DNA of 64,000 nt from Hofstenia miamia (Eukaryota > Xenacoelomorpha > Acoela). The position numbers and the translations under genes are program-made. The DNA is taken from positions 2,951,731-3,015,730 of the forward strand of contig SCFE01000007.1 of NCBI GenBank assembly GCA_004352715.1, in the 5' to 3' direction. The notes under the pieces are model-generated. The model had not been told where the DNA came from. It worked only from the letters and a program-made list of their open reading frames with translations, and ran no database searches. Below are positions 33,953 to 46,270 of this stretch, in pieces (the stretch's first letter is position 1; every line of letters starts with the position of its first letter).

Positions 33953-34186
33953 CAGTAGCGTACCCAGGGGGCATGGTGGAATGTCCCTCCCCCCCCGTCA
34001 GGTTTCCAAATTTAATTTTGACTGGATAAATCAAAAAAATTTTCGTTAAAAATTGAAAAATTTAAAATCGAGGATCGTGAAATGCATTTTTTAGGGTCTA
34101 TTTTCTCAATATTTTCAAAAATTTTCATCATTAGGGAATAACAATGATGTCCCCCTCCCCGTCAGAAAATCCTGGGTACGCCCCTG
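33953..34186 (-). mobile_element. hAT-type MITE, copy 5, reverse orientation
   Basis: Inverted relative to the other four copies, flanked by perfect GTTCTGGT at 33945-33952 and 34187-34194. Termini CAGTAGCGTACCCAGG and CCTGGGTACGCCCCTG. It sits in block T copy 1 in a part not represented in copy 2. Confidence 0.93.
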
Positions 34187-34243
34187 GTTCTGGTTGATCA
34201 GCATTTACACAATTCCTATAAGTTAAAGTTTCATTGTGTTTNC

Positions 34244-35561
34244 CACAATGTGCAATAACTTCAAAATATGTTCATCCTAGATAGCATTATTGATAAGCCC
34301 TTCATTTGATGTATTTTCCTTTCGATTTGTACGACCTAAGCAACCCGCAGTAACTATTTCTTTAATTACACTTCAATTCCTACTTCAACTAAAGTCTTGC
34401 AACACCACGGATATTAATTAATAACTAAATTCATTCATTAGGATTAGCAAATGAATTATTAATTTCATTGCTATAAAAGTTCTTCATTGTCATTACATGC
34501 CAAGTTTCCATGTGTATTACCTCAAAATATGCATCCCTGACCCAGCAAGTGATATGATATAAAGAAGGAACGAGTGCTGAAAGTGTTTCAACCAAGACAG
34601 CGCCAACGTATTTTGTCTAAATATGGAATGGTGTGTAAAGTGGCCGTTAAGTAAAATTTCTGACGGATAAGCAGATGAAGACTAGATTTGCATGGTGCAA
34701 TAGAGCCATCAATGTTTCTGTGAATATTTGTACCAATGTGATATTTAGTAACAAAGAGCTGAAAGCAAATATAATTCAATGTACACAACTAAAACGTTAT
34801 GGTGAAACATAATAGCATAGGGGAATATCCGAAGTGGAGGTTTGAGAAAGATCGTTAGATATTATGTCATGCCTGATGCAGGAAATTACTGTTAAATTCT
34901 TTGTGGATGTTTCCTTCACTTTCTTAGATTAGACCAGCTTTTCCATCAGCATGGTGCCTCCTGCCACGCTTAACTTCTAATGGAATATACACGAAAAAAT
35001 AATGCGTAACTCTTTTCCATAACGGGCCGTCTCACCTCCTGACCTCAAAATTGGCAACGAAATTTAGAACATTAGGTAAAAAATGATCTCAAATGTCATT
35101 TCAAATATGGAGATTGTAGAAGGATTCAAAATGAAAAAAATCAAGGATTTTTTCTCACAAATGCCTCACCGTGTTGAAGCAGTAGTTAAGAGCTAGCGAG
35201 CACGATCAAGTTTGAAAAAACTCATTTTTGTTTCGCTCAATTTGTAATATTTTACTTCTTTTTATTTTGTACCAATATTTACTCATTCTCTTGTATCAAA
35301 TTATTATTTGTTTTGTAGATTTTTTCATTTATTTCGGGAATGAATAAGTTGAAACTAAGGTGTTGCAAGACTTCTAAGTATATTTAAAAGAAAATTAGCA
35401 CTGTGATGCGTTAGTTAACCCAAATTGAAAGGAAAATACACCAAAAGAAGGGCTGATCAATTGTGGATCCTGGTATGTACATATATTGAAATTTTTTTTA
35501 GAGCTATGCCATAACTTTAAAAGATATGACTATGATGTTGCAAGACATTTGTCCGGCAATG
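34244..35561 (+). mobile_element. Tc1/mariner-type element 1 with long inverted repeats, left end cut by N join
   Basis: Same element as 49886-51241; the outer left repeat is lost at the N (34242). The left arm (CCCTTC..TTTGATGTATTTTCCTTTC near 34297) pairs with the right arm near 35415-35450, and AAGTCTTGCAACACC (34391-34405) pairs with its reverse complement at 35357-35371. The plus strand between the arms has broken transposase-like pieces (DKQMKTRFAWCNRAI, then NVIFSNKE, cf. IFSDE of Tc1 proteins). Inactive. Confidence 0.6.
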
Positions 35562-36738
35562 TACATATATTAAGGTGGTCTAAAATTTAACCTTTTTTCT
35601 GAAAGTTTTAACTGTAATTAATTTTCCAATGAGCTTTGTAATATTTTTCCCAAACCAAATACAATATAACGTTACCACTTTTTATCTTAATAGAGCATTA
35701 AAAATATAGCTTAATTATTTGGAGTTCATTGAATTTCTAACCATTGACATACATTTGCACATGCATATTGTAATATTGTACTTGTTTCTTTTTGTATTGA
35801 TGTTGTTTAGCATCAAAAGCCCCAGCAAATTATTACAAACAAAAACTAATGAAAATTTAATCATGAAATTGAAATTACTAGTTTTTTGTGCTTCATTGGC
35901 CCACTGGATCATTGTTGTTTAAATTTTTCAAGGGTTAGTGTCATAGACTGCGTCCATGTTGTTGTTCTTCACTTTTGTTAAAAAATTAGAACTTTTAAGA
36001 ATTGCAATATTTTATTCACAAAAACCGTTTTTAAAAATTTCAAATTTCATTTTTCAACGTGTGTAACTTCACATAGGAGACTGGTTGAATATAATAAACT
36101 TATTCAGGAGTATCACACTCTGGCAATGTTTCCTACAAATAATTCAAACATCATTGCACAAATGTCTTTGCTGTTCCACCTCACGTGACTTATTGAAATT
36201 ACTTGATGAGGAATTTTTACATGAACTCTTTAATCAAACCTCTTCAAAACATTAGTATAAGTATTTCTAATTTGCATGCACACCTATTACAAATTCTAAA
36301 AATAAATTGTTCAGGAGCTCTTTCTTGTTGAAAAATGAAGTCAGGCCTAACCTCTTGTAGTTTCTGGTGAAATGAAGATTAATGATTCATTCCATGAGAA
36401 TACTTGGTGTATGAATTAATGTATAATGAAATTGGATAATTCTTTTTGAATTATCCTGTATAATTTCCGTTAATCAATGAGAAATTTTAAATTTCTATTG
36501 GCTGTCAATATATCCATTTAGAGTGTGAAATTCCAAAATAACATACTGCGTGACTTTGTAGCCACCCGGTATGTCTTGATAAGAAACTGTACATGTTATT
36601 TATTTAACGAGTTTCTTGAGCTCAATTTCATATATATATAAATATTGCAACACCTGATCAAAGACAATTAATCAAGCACATAAAGAGAACATAATGGTGC
36701 AAGCAGCATTAATAATTGAAGCAAAATTTCATAATACG

Positions 36739-36779
<41 letters not shown>

Positions 36780-36799
36780 TCCATTCAAACTGATGCTGC
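35562..36799. other. Block T non-coding segment present three times
   Basis: The part 35826-36770 recurs at 48845-49790 (complete) and at 51505-51960 (with a 466-bp deletion). A GCAACACCTGATC motif occurs near 36648. No gene recognised. (TA)n at 36740-36772. Confidence 0.75.
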
Positions 36800-38302
36800 T
36801 ACTGTTGCTCAAAGTGGCAAGCTATTCAAATTATACCTGACTAGTTACTTTGATAGTGATCATAAGCATTGCAACACTATATGCTACATTAATCTATTTG
36901 ATATTTATAGATGAATTTTCTTTCTATTCGGTCTCAAATCTACAGGAAGTTAATTTTCAACCTTACATACCACCTTAATATTTAATACACAACTGATATT
37001 AATCGTATGACTATCATTTTTAAGCACTTTCAGATCATGTACATCAGGAAAATAGCAGCTCTTGCAGAAAGTTCAACATTAACTGTCAGACGGACTACTA
37101 GACGCTTACAATCTTAATGTAATGTCAAATTTAGGGAAAATATTATTATCTTCTAAGAACAACAGCTTGTGACAAGTGATTCTTACTTTAATGTGATTCT
37201 TACTTTAATGTTAAAATCAAATGTAAAATTGACTGCTTTTCAAGTTTGTGGGCACAAGAAATTCTATTAGTGCAGCTATCATTGGTCGAATTTTTTACAA
37301 ACATGAAATTTCTTCCAGGAAATAATAACAAACTGAGAAACTAAACCGTCATCAACTTTGTTACTACTAACACATTTCATGACGCTGTTGTTTCTCCACT
37401 GCTGTTGCTTCTTGGCATGTGTCAGAATCATAAGAAGAATACAATGGGGACGATAATTTTTTAGTGATGAAACAAAATGGCAGTACATATCACCCCAAAT
37501 GAGTTTGGGCGATATCCACAAGAGAATGCACATTGATTCCAGCCAAGATATTCCACTGGGACTGTTGGGCTTGGAGAAGGCTCAACTATGGTTAGTGCAT
37601 TCACTAAGTGATCTGGAGAAAGAATGATCTTTAAAATGTATTCAACTTTTATTTGTAGAGAATCTTGCAAGAGATTCCTTTGTGCAAATTGAAAGGTTAA
37701 GAATTCTTCATAGAAGAACATGCATCCTGCCATACTTCTACGCAAAGTAAGAATTTATTAAGAAAATGAAGTTGCATTGCTACCAAAGTGCTCAGTTACA
37801 AGATTTAAAAATAATTGATCATGCTTGGTTTCATGTGAAGAAAATTGAAACGAATGACTAACTTTCTAATATTGCACAAATTTAGGGACTCTATGATTGA
37901 GAAATTTTATGACGTTCTTGTTGAAGAAACTTTCAAACAGTAATCTTTTTTCCACAATAAATAATAATAATAATAAGTTTTATAATTAGTTTTAGGGCTA
38001 CTTCTCAAGACTAAATAAATTCATTTTCATTGTCTTTCTACAAATTTTCAAATAATTTAAGAATTCAAAATTATATTTTAGTTGCTGTTTTAACACCCTA
38101 ACTTCAAGTGTTGCAATACTTTTGCACAACATCGGTGTCCCAATTTCTCTCAATAGTCAGTAAAAATGATATATTTCTCGTTAAAACTGAATTGAAACGC
38201 CGGTTTTAAAGTTGCATGAAATTGGTAAATGTAGTCAAATTAAGTTCAAGTTATCAGCTTAATAATTTATCAAGGTGTTGAAATAGTTTTGAGCAGTCTT
38301 TG
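36800..38302 (-). mobile_element. Tc1/mariner-type element 2 with paired (IR/DR-like) ends
   Basis: The right end, read inward, has CAAAGACTGCTCAAAACTAT then TTCAACACCTTGATAAA, and further in GTATTGCAACACTTGA. The left end has CTGTTGCTCAAAGTGG...CTATTCAA and further in GCATTGCAACACTAT. Two related motifs per end, mirrored, is the IR/DR layout of Tc1-like transposons. Minus-strand frames 37279-37745 lie centrally. Copy 2 is 52198-53751. Exact borders are uncertain. Confidence 0.45.
37279..37745 (-). pseudogene. Probable broken Tc1/mariner transposase, copy 1
   Basis: Two overlapping frames (37461-37745 and 37279-37533) with stops between them. YRPNSFGVICTAILFHH followed by IVPIVFFL is positioned like the x-VMVWG-x block, and FPGRNFMFVKNSTNDSC like the FQQDxAPxH block of Tc1 proteins, but both are strongly altered. 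I infer the identity mainly from the flanking paired repeats. The same frames recur at 52676-53142. Confidence 0.35.
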
Positions 38303-38329
38303 TATATATGTATATATATATCAGTAATA

Positions 38330-38335
38330 TTTATT
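38330..38335 (-). terminator. Poly(A) signal AATAAA of TRAF-like gene 2
   Basis: AATAAA on the minus strand about 260 nt after the stop codon of the MATH exon, conserved in copy 2 (54644-54649) even though the sequence beyond it differs. Confidence 0.55.
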
Positions 38336-38594
38336 GAACTATGAGGTTTGCAAAAAGTTTTTACAATAAACTGTCACAATTGTAAAATATGCTAGGTTAA
38401 TTGTGGCTAAAGACAAGTTTATGAAATAAAAATAATTTCATACATCTGAACTTATTAAAACAAATTTTGTTTAAAACAACTCATTATTCATTGAATATAT
38501 GGAAAGGTCACAAAAATATGCATTTAAATTACAAAATATGTTTACATAAATTGAAAAAAAATTATTCAAAAAGTTGTAATTCCGCCTAAACATC

Positions 38595-39179
38595 CTAAAC
38601 AAAAATAGAATTGTTCTCCATTACTTTAACTTTAATGAACAATGTATTATCTAAAATATGCATATTATTTGGATCCAACAGTTTCTTTAATTCATAAAAT
38701 CTAGAAAGTCCATTATCAGGGTTTGCATCTGAAACAGGTTTTTGAAACGATGGACAGTAAGTGGTTTTAAATTGAGACACATGATTTCTTGAAGCATCAC
38801 CAGACAATAACGTGAACTCGAATATCCCCTGAAAAGGCCATTTTAAAATTGCATCGTGAGTGGTTTTTAAAAGTGTGGCATATAAAGAAATATGGCTACC
38901 TTTGCCTTTATCTGTACCATGAAGGAAAACTTTTAATCTCATTTTATAGCCATATCTGCCACCAACAAAAAATACTGGCGAAGACAGTCCGTCATCTTCA
39001 GAAGCACTTTTTTCAAATATTGCTTTGAAATTGGTTATAGGCCAGAGCATTTCACCATTATCAGGCTCACTTCCATATTCTGGCAAAATACTGGTTTTTG
39101 TGTTAAGTCTATTAAATTTATCCATCAATTTACGTATCAAGCTATCATGTTCAGCCACCTTTGTATCCAAATTTTCGGC
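38595..39179 (-). CDS. TRAF-like gene 2, terminal exon with MATH (TRAF-C) domain
   Basis: About 194 residues: helix AEHDSLIRKLMDKFNRL, then MATH with GEMLWPITNFKAIF, GGRYGYKMRLKVFLHG, KGSHISLYATLLK, ILKWPFQGIFEF, SFQKPVSDANPDNG and NTLFIKVKV. Acceptor TTTAG precedes GCC at 39179, phase 0, joining the 213-bp coiled-coil exon 40413-40625. The 191 residues from the first methionine are identical to those of gene 3, and I see one synonymous difference in the coding part. As in TRAFs, the domain should bind receptor or adaptor peptides as a trimer; the pathway is inferred from the family only. Confidence 0.88.
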   Translation of the reverse strand, partial: AENLDTKVAEHDSLIRKLMDKFNRLNTKTSILPEYGSEPDNGEMLWPITNFKAIFEKSASEDDGLSSPVFFVGGRYGYKMRLKVFLHGTDKGKGSHISLYATLLKTTHDAILKWPFQGIFEFTLLSGDASRNHVSQFKTTYCPSFQKPVSDANPDNGLSRFYELKKLLDPNNMHILDNTLFIKVKVMENNSIFV

Positions 39180-40412
39180 CTAAATTTCAAGAATTGTAAT
39201 AATGTAATTAATTCGTTTTATAGATAAAATAATCAATAGAAATCTTATAAAAGTTTAATGATGGAAACTGAAATATTCAGCAAATATTTGCTGTAACTAT
39301 TTGGAATAATCTTAAAGTTTATCTAAAGCTGTAATACACATTTAATAAAAAGAAAATTTGAAAATTCTGGCGTTACTTTATTCTACATGTAATGTTTGGG
39401 TTTAGAAACTAAGTGCCTTTACTTAAAATTAATTAATTTACTACGTCTTCAAGCAACAAATTTTTTACAATACTAGCAACAACCAAAATACCATTTTATC
39501 ATCTTCTGCAAGCATAATAAAGCAAACAAAGAATATATTTATGAAGGTTGTGTAACCCAATATTTCATATTCTGGTTCTTAGAAATCATTGAAATATCGA
39601 GCTCAACTAAGAGAAATATAGCATCTTAAATAAAGGCATTTAAATTATATGTCCTGTACACAAAGTTTTCTTATAAATATTTTAAAAATGAAAAGCAATA
39701 TTTCACTTAAATATAACTTTGGCAGTCTCTGATCCTGAAGAAATTCTTTCTGACGGGATTGGTTAAAAAAAATTCCTTGGTCCTGATTCAGCAAAAACAA
39801 TGATCGAGAATAAGTTCAAAAGCATTCATTTTATTTTATTTCTATTACCATTTCTCTACATAATTCTTCTGTACATTACTCTGACTCAGAAGCGTGTACT
39901 TTAATTCAGTTGCCAGAAATGTTCAGAATGATAAATTGTCTACAATTTTGAATGGTAAACCAGTAGATCTCAGTGTATCACACAATATTGGAGCACCATT
40001 TTCATTTAGAAATGAATAATTATTTCGACAGGTATATTGAATTATTTTGGCAATACGCTTCCTGATTTGAGATGCTGCAAATATTTTGTCTTTTTTTAAA
40101 AAAACACCAAGTGCATGTAACGAACAAACCAATGCATTGCAGTCGGCATTTGGAATTACGAAAAATAAATTGTTTGCTAACAAATGCCGTCAATAGCAAT
40201 CATAATAGATTTAATTGCAAATACTTGTTAATAAAGCATTTTGTTGAGATCAACAGGGATCATAAATACAATCCACACTGGTTGCAACTGCAGTATCATG
40301 GGCTTGTAGATTCAGGATGATTATGCTACCAATATTGAATGAGGGCATGAGATCGTACAAGTACAAAGCCCAAAGTAACTAGCGTAAATATATACATATA
40401 TTAACAATTTAC
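39180..40412 (-). other. Intron of TRAF-like gene 2, with an 86-codon frame
   Basis: About 1.23 kb from donor GTAAAT to acceptor TTTAG. A same-strand frame at 39923-40183 reads NADCNALVCSLHALGVFLKK and QIRKRIAKIIQYTCRNN; order and spacing faintly recall an OTU-type protease N terminus but the expected D-G-N-C is absent. It is interrupted in copy 2, where 56320-56610 is strongly diverged. Likely a decayed fragment rather than an exon. Confidence 0.5.
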
Positions 40413-40625
40413 TTCATTTACATTTTTTAGAGTGGTTTTTTCAAAAGTCTTCAACTTAGAATAGATATCCATGTAATCTTTTATAAGCATCTTTAGGCAG
40501 TCTTCATTTTTCTGAATTTCACATAAAAGCAATTCAGGAAACTCAATTAAACTTTGCATCTTTTCATGTGAAATTGTATGCCACTTTTCAGCCTTTGAAT
40601 GTGCACTAACTTCGTCTTCAAACAT
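40413..40625 (-). CDS. TRAF-like gene 2, coiled-coil exon
   Basis: 213 bp, acceptor CTTAG before ATG, donor GTAAAT after NVNE; phase 0. Residues include FPELLLCEIQKNEDCLKMLI and DYMDIYSKLKTFEKTTLK, an amphipathic helix continuing into the helix at the start of the MATH exon. It differs from gene 3 at 8 positions among 74 codons read, in contrast to the identical MATH domains. Upstream exons not found. Confidence 0.72.
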
Positions 40626-41179
40626 CTAAGCATTCATAAACATACAATTAAATTTAACTGAGAAATTCACTTATTAATAATTTAATAGTAGCAAAATAGT
40701 AATTATCAACTGAATTTAAGATTCTTTCTTAAAACATTTAAAAAATTCTTACCTATTTGTAAAAATTTTTATATCTAATGAAGAATTTCATTTCATATAT
40801 AGAAGACGCCTACTCATATAGAATATTCTGTTGTGATAACAAATGTTGCAACATACACGCTCTTGCCAACTAATTGTCGCATATGTTACCGTTCATAGTG
40901 AATTAGCTAATATTACACATTTATAAATATATAAGGCCGTCATAAAATGACGAATAAATTATTCTGTTTAACATTATTTAAACAAAAAATCACTTCATGG
41001 ATTAGTAAGTATGTACTTTGTTATTTTCAATATGCACTGTATCGCTAAAGTGTGGGCAACATTCAAAAGCAAGAAACTGCAATTTCAATATCGTAATAAA
41101 TCATTAAAAAGCTGCCTCCAATATTTTAAATGGATCAAATATAACAATTTTTCGATAATCGGAAATTTTTGGCTGTAGT
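40626..41179. other. Upstream region of TRAF-like gene 2, nothing recognised
   Basis: Duplicated at 56917-57490. No RING or TRAF zinc finger seen. It may be an intron. Confidence 0.45.
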
Positions 41180-41446
41180 CTTCCAAGCATATGACTGTTC
41201 CAATGCATTTGATGCTGTGGACCACAATATTTTACTTCGGAAGGCATATAATTTGAGTAATTCAGATTGGGGAGTTATCTTGAAACCCGCAATTTTGTTG
41301 TAAAGTTGTTAGTTCCTCAAGGATACCTTCTTAGCCCTATATTTTTGAAATGAGCAGAATCACCTTTAAAAAAATACAAATGATATCAACAGTTTTGCAC
41401 CAATAGATAGAGAAACAGTGAGAATAATCACAGAGTTTAAAAATAT
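41180..41446 (+). pseudogene. Reverse transcriptase remnant, truncated
   Basis: Plus-strand pieces NAFDAVDHNILLRKAYNL (the RT domain with its first catalytic aspartates) and, in another frame, VPQGYLLSPIF-like, then NDINSFAPIDRET where YADD is expected. It ends abruptly at about 41446; the copy at 57470 continues. Heavily decayed. Confidence 0.6.
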
Positions 41447-41775
41447 AGCGACATCAACGAGGGTAAAAAAAACTTGGGTATTCAATTATAAAAACGCATA
41501 GATTAACCGATAACGATTATTTGGAGCTCTCATACGTTTTTTCTGCAATTCATTTGACGAAGTTATTGCTACATTGCCGTTTCAATACAAAATGGGCCTA
41601 AGAGTGGATAAGTCGGTGTTTTTTTAACGGTCTGTTGACTTACATGGATTATTTAATCCTCTTATACTCTCGTGGATATATATTATGTTTGCATATTTTA
41701 ACATTTAAAAAATTTTGAAGTTGTATTCGTTTCTTCATTATTAGATATTTAGATGTTGAAATATTTCAATTTATT
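41447..41775. other. Non-duplicated stretch, nothing recognised
   Basis: Block T similarity stops at about 41446. AT-rich, no gene. Confidence 0.4.
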
Positions 41776-42685
41776 GTTTTTTAGAATATTTCATCCATTT
41801 TTACTCCAAAAAACATTTGGGGCTGTGTACGAGCCATCAATTTGACAAATGAAGAATCTAATACATCATCAGAACGTTCGGAACGAGTTTTATTATTGGT
41901 CAAAATTATAGCGCTTTGACAAAATACCCTCGATGGTGTCGCGCACTGTTAGAAATGAAACAGTGTTTTGGGCGTACAAGTAATTTTGGATGGGTGAACT
42001 AATGTATTACTATTAAGGATACATCAGCTTACTTAAATGACGTTTGTATTTCAAAATTTTTAGCAACTTGTCTTCTAATTACCACGCACTTTTTGCGTCT
42101 GAATAATACGCCATTAACTAGCTTTGTTTACCTATTTCAAACATTTTTACGCATTTAGAATGGTTAATTCATCATGGAAACACGTGTAACTTTGGAAGAA
42201 TGAATTAATGCATTACTATTATTGATACANTTTTTTAGAATATTTCATCCATTTTTACTCCAAAAAACATTTGGGGCTGTGTACGAGCCATCAATTTGAC
42301 AAATGAAGAATCTAATACATCATCAGAACGTTCGGAACGAGTTTTATTATTGGTCAAAATTATAGCGCTTTGACAAAATACCCTCGATGGTGTCGCGCAC
42401 TGTTAGAAATGAAACAGTGTTTTGGGCGTACAAGTAATTTTGGATGGGTGAACTAATGTATTNTTACTATTAAGGATACATCAGCTTACTTAAATGACGT
42501 TTGTATTTCAAAATTTTTAGCAACTTGTCTTCTAATTACCACGCACTTTTTGCGTCTGAATAATACGCCATTAACTAGCTTTGTTTACCTATTTCAAACA
42601 TTTTTACGCATTTAGAATGGTTAATTCATCATGGAAACACGTGTAACTTTGGAAGAATGAATTAATGCATTACTATTATTGATAC
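41776..42685. repeat. Perfect ~455-bp direct repeat split by N, probable assembly artefact
   Basis: 41776-42229 and 42231-42685 are identical base for base except around a second N at 42463, where TT is doubled. Perfect identity with single-N joins at both seams points to un-merged contig overlaps. Confidence 0.85.
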
Positions 42686-43213
42686 AATAGCTTACAATGT
42701 ACTGAATAATCTGGATAACAAATTTATGCGTCGTGATTTCCCATGTCAACTACAAAAAATAAATGGTGATACTTCTGTGAAAATTCCCTAGATGCGGGAA
42801 GCTCTGCACAACAACTTGGTCTGCATAAAAACAGCTTATATACAATACGTTTTGTTTCATGTGTGTAGTGCTTAAGCGTGGCGAATATTTTTCCATTTTT
42901 TATTTGCATATTGGTGAAAATGAACTTGGCTTTTTCATATATATCAGACATTTCAATTTTTATTGATTTATCAATGGTATATTTCATATGTTTTGGCGGA
43001 TATTTCTATCTCGTTTTTGAAAATGTATGTTTACTTCGCGCAACTATAGTGTTTAAGTTTAGCAAACCATTTCGCCACTTTGTGTTTGCTACCAGAAAAC
43101 GAGTTTTCCTCTATCAATTATATTCCTTGTTGCATGATTAAACATTGTTACAACAAACATGGCTTAAGAACTTAATCACTCAGTTTTTGTGTAATGTATG
43201 CTTTTACATTAGT
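42686..43213. other. Non-coding, overlapping open frames of doubtful value
   Basis: A minus-strand frame (42724-42987, 87 codons: IYEKAKFIFTNMQIKNGKIF, CRPSCCAELPASREF) and an opposite-strand frame (42878-43141) overlap. Neither shows a known domain or clear splice sites. The minus one is slightly more protein-like. Confidence 0.25.
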
Positions 43214-43250
43214 CAGGGGCGCACCCAGCTTTTTTTATGAGGAGGGGAAC
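43214..43250 (+). mobile_element. Left-end fragment of a hAT-type MITE relative
   Basis: CAGGGGCGCACCCAG resembles the MITE left terminus, then diverges and is cut off by (TA)n at 43255. Confidence 0.5.
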
Positions 43251-43288
<38 letters not shown>

Positions 43289-43409
43289 CATTTTAACCTA
43301 ACAAACGGAACAAGCATAATGAATGTTTATGTTATCAATTACTTATAATTAATTATTTCTCCATACATGTAGCCATTATTAGGATGGCTAGCACACTTAT
43401 TGCCCTGTA

Positions 43410-44409
43410 NNNNNNNNNNNNNNNNNNNNNNNNNNNNNNNNNNNNNNNNNNNNNNNNNNNNNNNNNNNNNNNNNNNNNNNNNNNNNNNNNNNNNNNNNNN
43501 NNNNNNNNNNNNNNNNNNNNNNNNNNNNNNNNNNNNNNNNNNNNNNNNNNNNNNNNNNNNNNNNNNNNNNNNNNNNNNNNNNNNNNNNNNNNNNNNNNNN
43601 NNNNNNNNNNNNNNNNNNNNNNNNNNNNNNNNNNNNNNNNNNNNNNNNNNNNNNNNNNNNNNNNNNNNNNNNNNNNNNNNNNNNNNNNNNNNNNNNNNNN
43701 NNNNNNNNNNNNNNNNNNNNNNNNNNNNNNNNNNNNNNNNNNNNNNNNNNNNNNNNNNNNNNNNNNNNNNNNNNNNNNNNNNNNNNNNNNNNNNNNNNNN
43801 NNNNNNNNNNNNNNNNNNNNNNNNNNNNNNNNNNNNNNNNNNNNNNNNNNNNNNNNNNNNNNNNNNNNNNNNNNNNNNNNNNNNNNNNNNNNNNNNNNNN
43901 NNNNNNNNNNNNNNNNNNNNNNNNNNNNNNNNNNNNNNNNNNNNNNNNNNNNNNNNNNNNNNNNNNNNNNNNNNNNNNNNNNNNNNNNNNNNNNNNNNNN
44001 NNNNNNNNNNNNNNNNNNNNNNNNNNNNNNNNNNNNNNNNNNNNNNNNNNNNNNNNNNNNNNNNNNNNNNNNNNNNNNNNNNNNNNNNNNNNNNNNNNNN
44101 NNNNNNNNNNNNNNNNNNNNNNNNNNNNNNNNNNNNNNNNNNNNNNNNNNNNNNNNNNNNNNNNNNNNNNNNNNNNNNNNNNNNNNNNNNNNNNNNNNNN
44201 NNNNNNNNNNNNNNNNNNNNNNNNNNNNNNNNNNNNNNNNNNNNNNNNNNNNNNNNNNNNNNNNNNNNNNNNNNNNNNNNNNNNNNNNNNNNNNNNNNNN
44301 NNNNNNNNNNNNNNNNNNNNNNNNNNNNNNNNNNNNNNNNNNNNNNNNNNNNNNNNNNNNNNNNNNNNNNNNNNNNNNNNNNNNNNNNNNNNNNNNNNNN
44401 NNNNNNNNN
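43410..44409. other. Assembly gap, 1000 N
   Basis: Round-number gap of unknown true size, with (TA)n at its right edge. Confidence 0.98.
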
Positions 44410-44525
44410 TATATATATATATATATATTATTTCCTTTGCATTGATAAGCAAAATGATTGATATATCTGGAGTTAAGTTTTTTGTTCAATTTTTGATTGA
44501 TGACTAAATACATTTAAGATCATTT

Positions 44526-44803
44526 AATTTTTTTTGGCTTGACGAAAAAATGGTGAGTTATCAATTGTTAGATACATTTAGGGAAACACGACAAATTCTA
44601 AGAAAAGCTATTATTATTATTAGTTGATAGTGGTGCAATATTTCATTTTGTTTTGTAATATTTAATTTTTTTTGGCTTGACGAAAAAATGGTGAGTTATC
44701 AATTGTTAGATACATTTAGGGAAACACGACAAATTCTAAGAAAAGCTATTATTATTATTAGTTGATAGTGGTGCAATATTTCATTTTGTTTTGTAATATT
44801 GCG
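44526..44803. repeat. Tandem duplication, two exact units of 138 bp
   Basis: Identical units (GGCTTGACG at 44536 and 44674) in direct orientation, each with an (ATT)n run. No N between them, so either recent biological duplication or local misassembly. Confidence 0.9.
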
Positions 44804-46270
44804 CAATAGTGAATTATGTATAATTTCCCAGAAAAAAGGAAAAATTAACACTTTGCAGAGGAAAGGCGTTTCAATATATTCTACTTTACCGCAGGAATCT
44901 GAAACCCGTAAGCAAATTTAATTTTAATTTTGTAAAAGAATATCTGATGTTTTGGAATTATTTTATGCATTTTGAAAACTAATAAAGGATTTCCAGCTTT
45001 AGAAGAATCAGTACCATTGTGGAAGAAAATGGAAAAAAATTGAAGGGTTGCCTATATACCAGTTTTTTAATGGACTACCACCATGATTATCGAGACAAAC
45101 TTAATATAACTAACAACGATTCATAAAGATCTATACCTGCAGCAAGATCTAATACATTTAGTCTGGTTGTTCATACACTGCTGAAGCACTGGAATGTACA
45201 AATAGGCTGCACAAAATTTCTGTTGTCAATTATAAAAAAATACCCTGAATGCTACTGGTGTAATTCTGCAGTAATTATCTATGAAAATATATATTTGGAG
45301 TAGTGCAATGTTAAGATTTCTGAAGAACAAAATGTCTGTTGTTAATTCTAAAAAAATTCTTTGCGCAATGTGGCGAATTACAAAAAAAAAGGCGAGTAAA
45401 TTCTCTATCTTGTGGTGTTTTCAGATTTCAAATACTTTCATTAGTTTCTGAGTTCAACGAGTTTAATTTTTTTAGGGAAACCAAAGGTTTTCAAAAGTCG
45501 CAAGACAACACAAGATCAAACAATTTTATTTAAGCATATCTATTGACTAGCTTGCAGACCTGCTTACCGAAAACAAAGTATGACCAGCAATTATTTAATA
45601 CATTTTGTCATTACCATTATTGCATAACACTATTGTTCAAATTTAACCCATTTCATTATTTTTCACCATGTTGAGTTAGCATTAGTAATTAGTTACACTT
45701 CCTTAAACTACAGATTTCATTTGAAGATTAAATATAATAACAAATGTATAAAGGAAGCTTATGATTTGAAATGACGTAAGGCCCGCATAGGAAATTATAA
45801 CTTTGTAATGATAAGTTCCTTATAGTTTAAAGATAACTTACATTTTTAATATTGTTTGAATTTTCTCAGGTAAGTAAGTCTTATAACCTTTGATTATACA
45901 AGATTTCAAAATATTTAAAAAAATTCAGTCTTTGCAATGGAATAGAAATGATTAAAAGAAACTCTGGTCATAAAGAGTGGAAAATTTGCGAAAACTACAT
46001 AGTAATAAGTTAGTAAATTTTGTATGGAAACAAATTCAAAGTGTGAAAGATAGTTTGAAAAAGCTGAAGAACAGAAAAATAATCAAGATGCCATTGGCCT
46101 ATTGGTTTTGGATGAATCATGTGAAAGCGGTTCTGCAAAAAAGCAAATGATTCTTAAGAAAGTTATCCAAACTATATATATATATATATATATATGAAAG
46201 CTGAGAAGAGAATACTGGCTATTTCAGAACCAAAGTTATATATACATATACATATATATATATATATATA
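44804..46270. other. Intergenic, nothing recognised
   Basis: A 64-codon plus frame (45339-45533) has no domain. (TA)n tracts at 46171-46194 and 46236-46270 lead into the next gap. Confidence 0.45.

Noticed and set aside
35719-35922. Overlapping 65-67-codon frames on both strands of 35715-35922, recurring at 51400
   Set aside because: No domain, both strands open, AT-rich; recurrence is from block T.
39923-40183. Possible OTU-type protease fragment in the TRAF intron
   Set aside because: The catalytic D-G-N-C pattern is missing and the paralogous intron has no open frame; resemblance is too faint.
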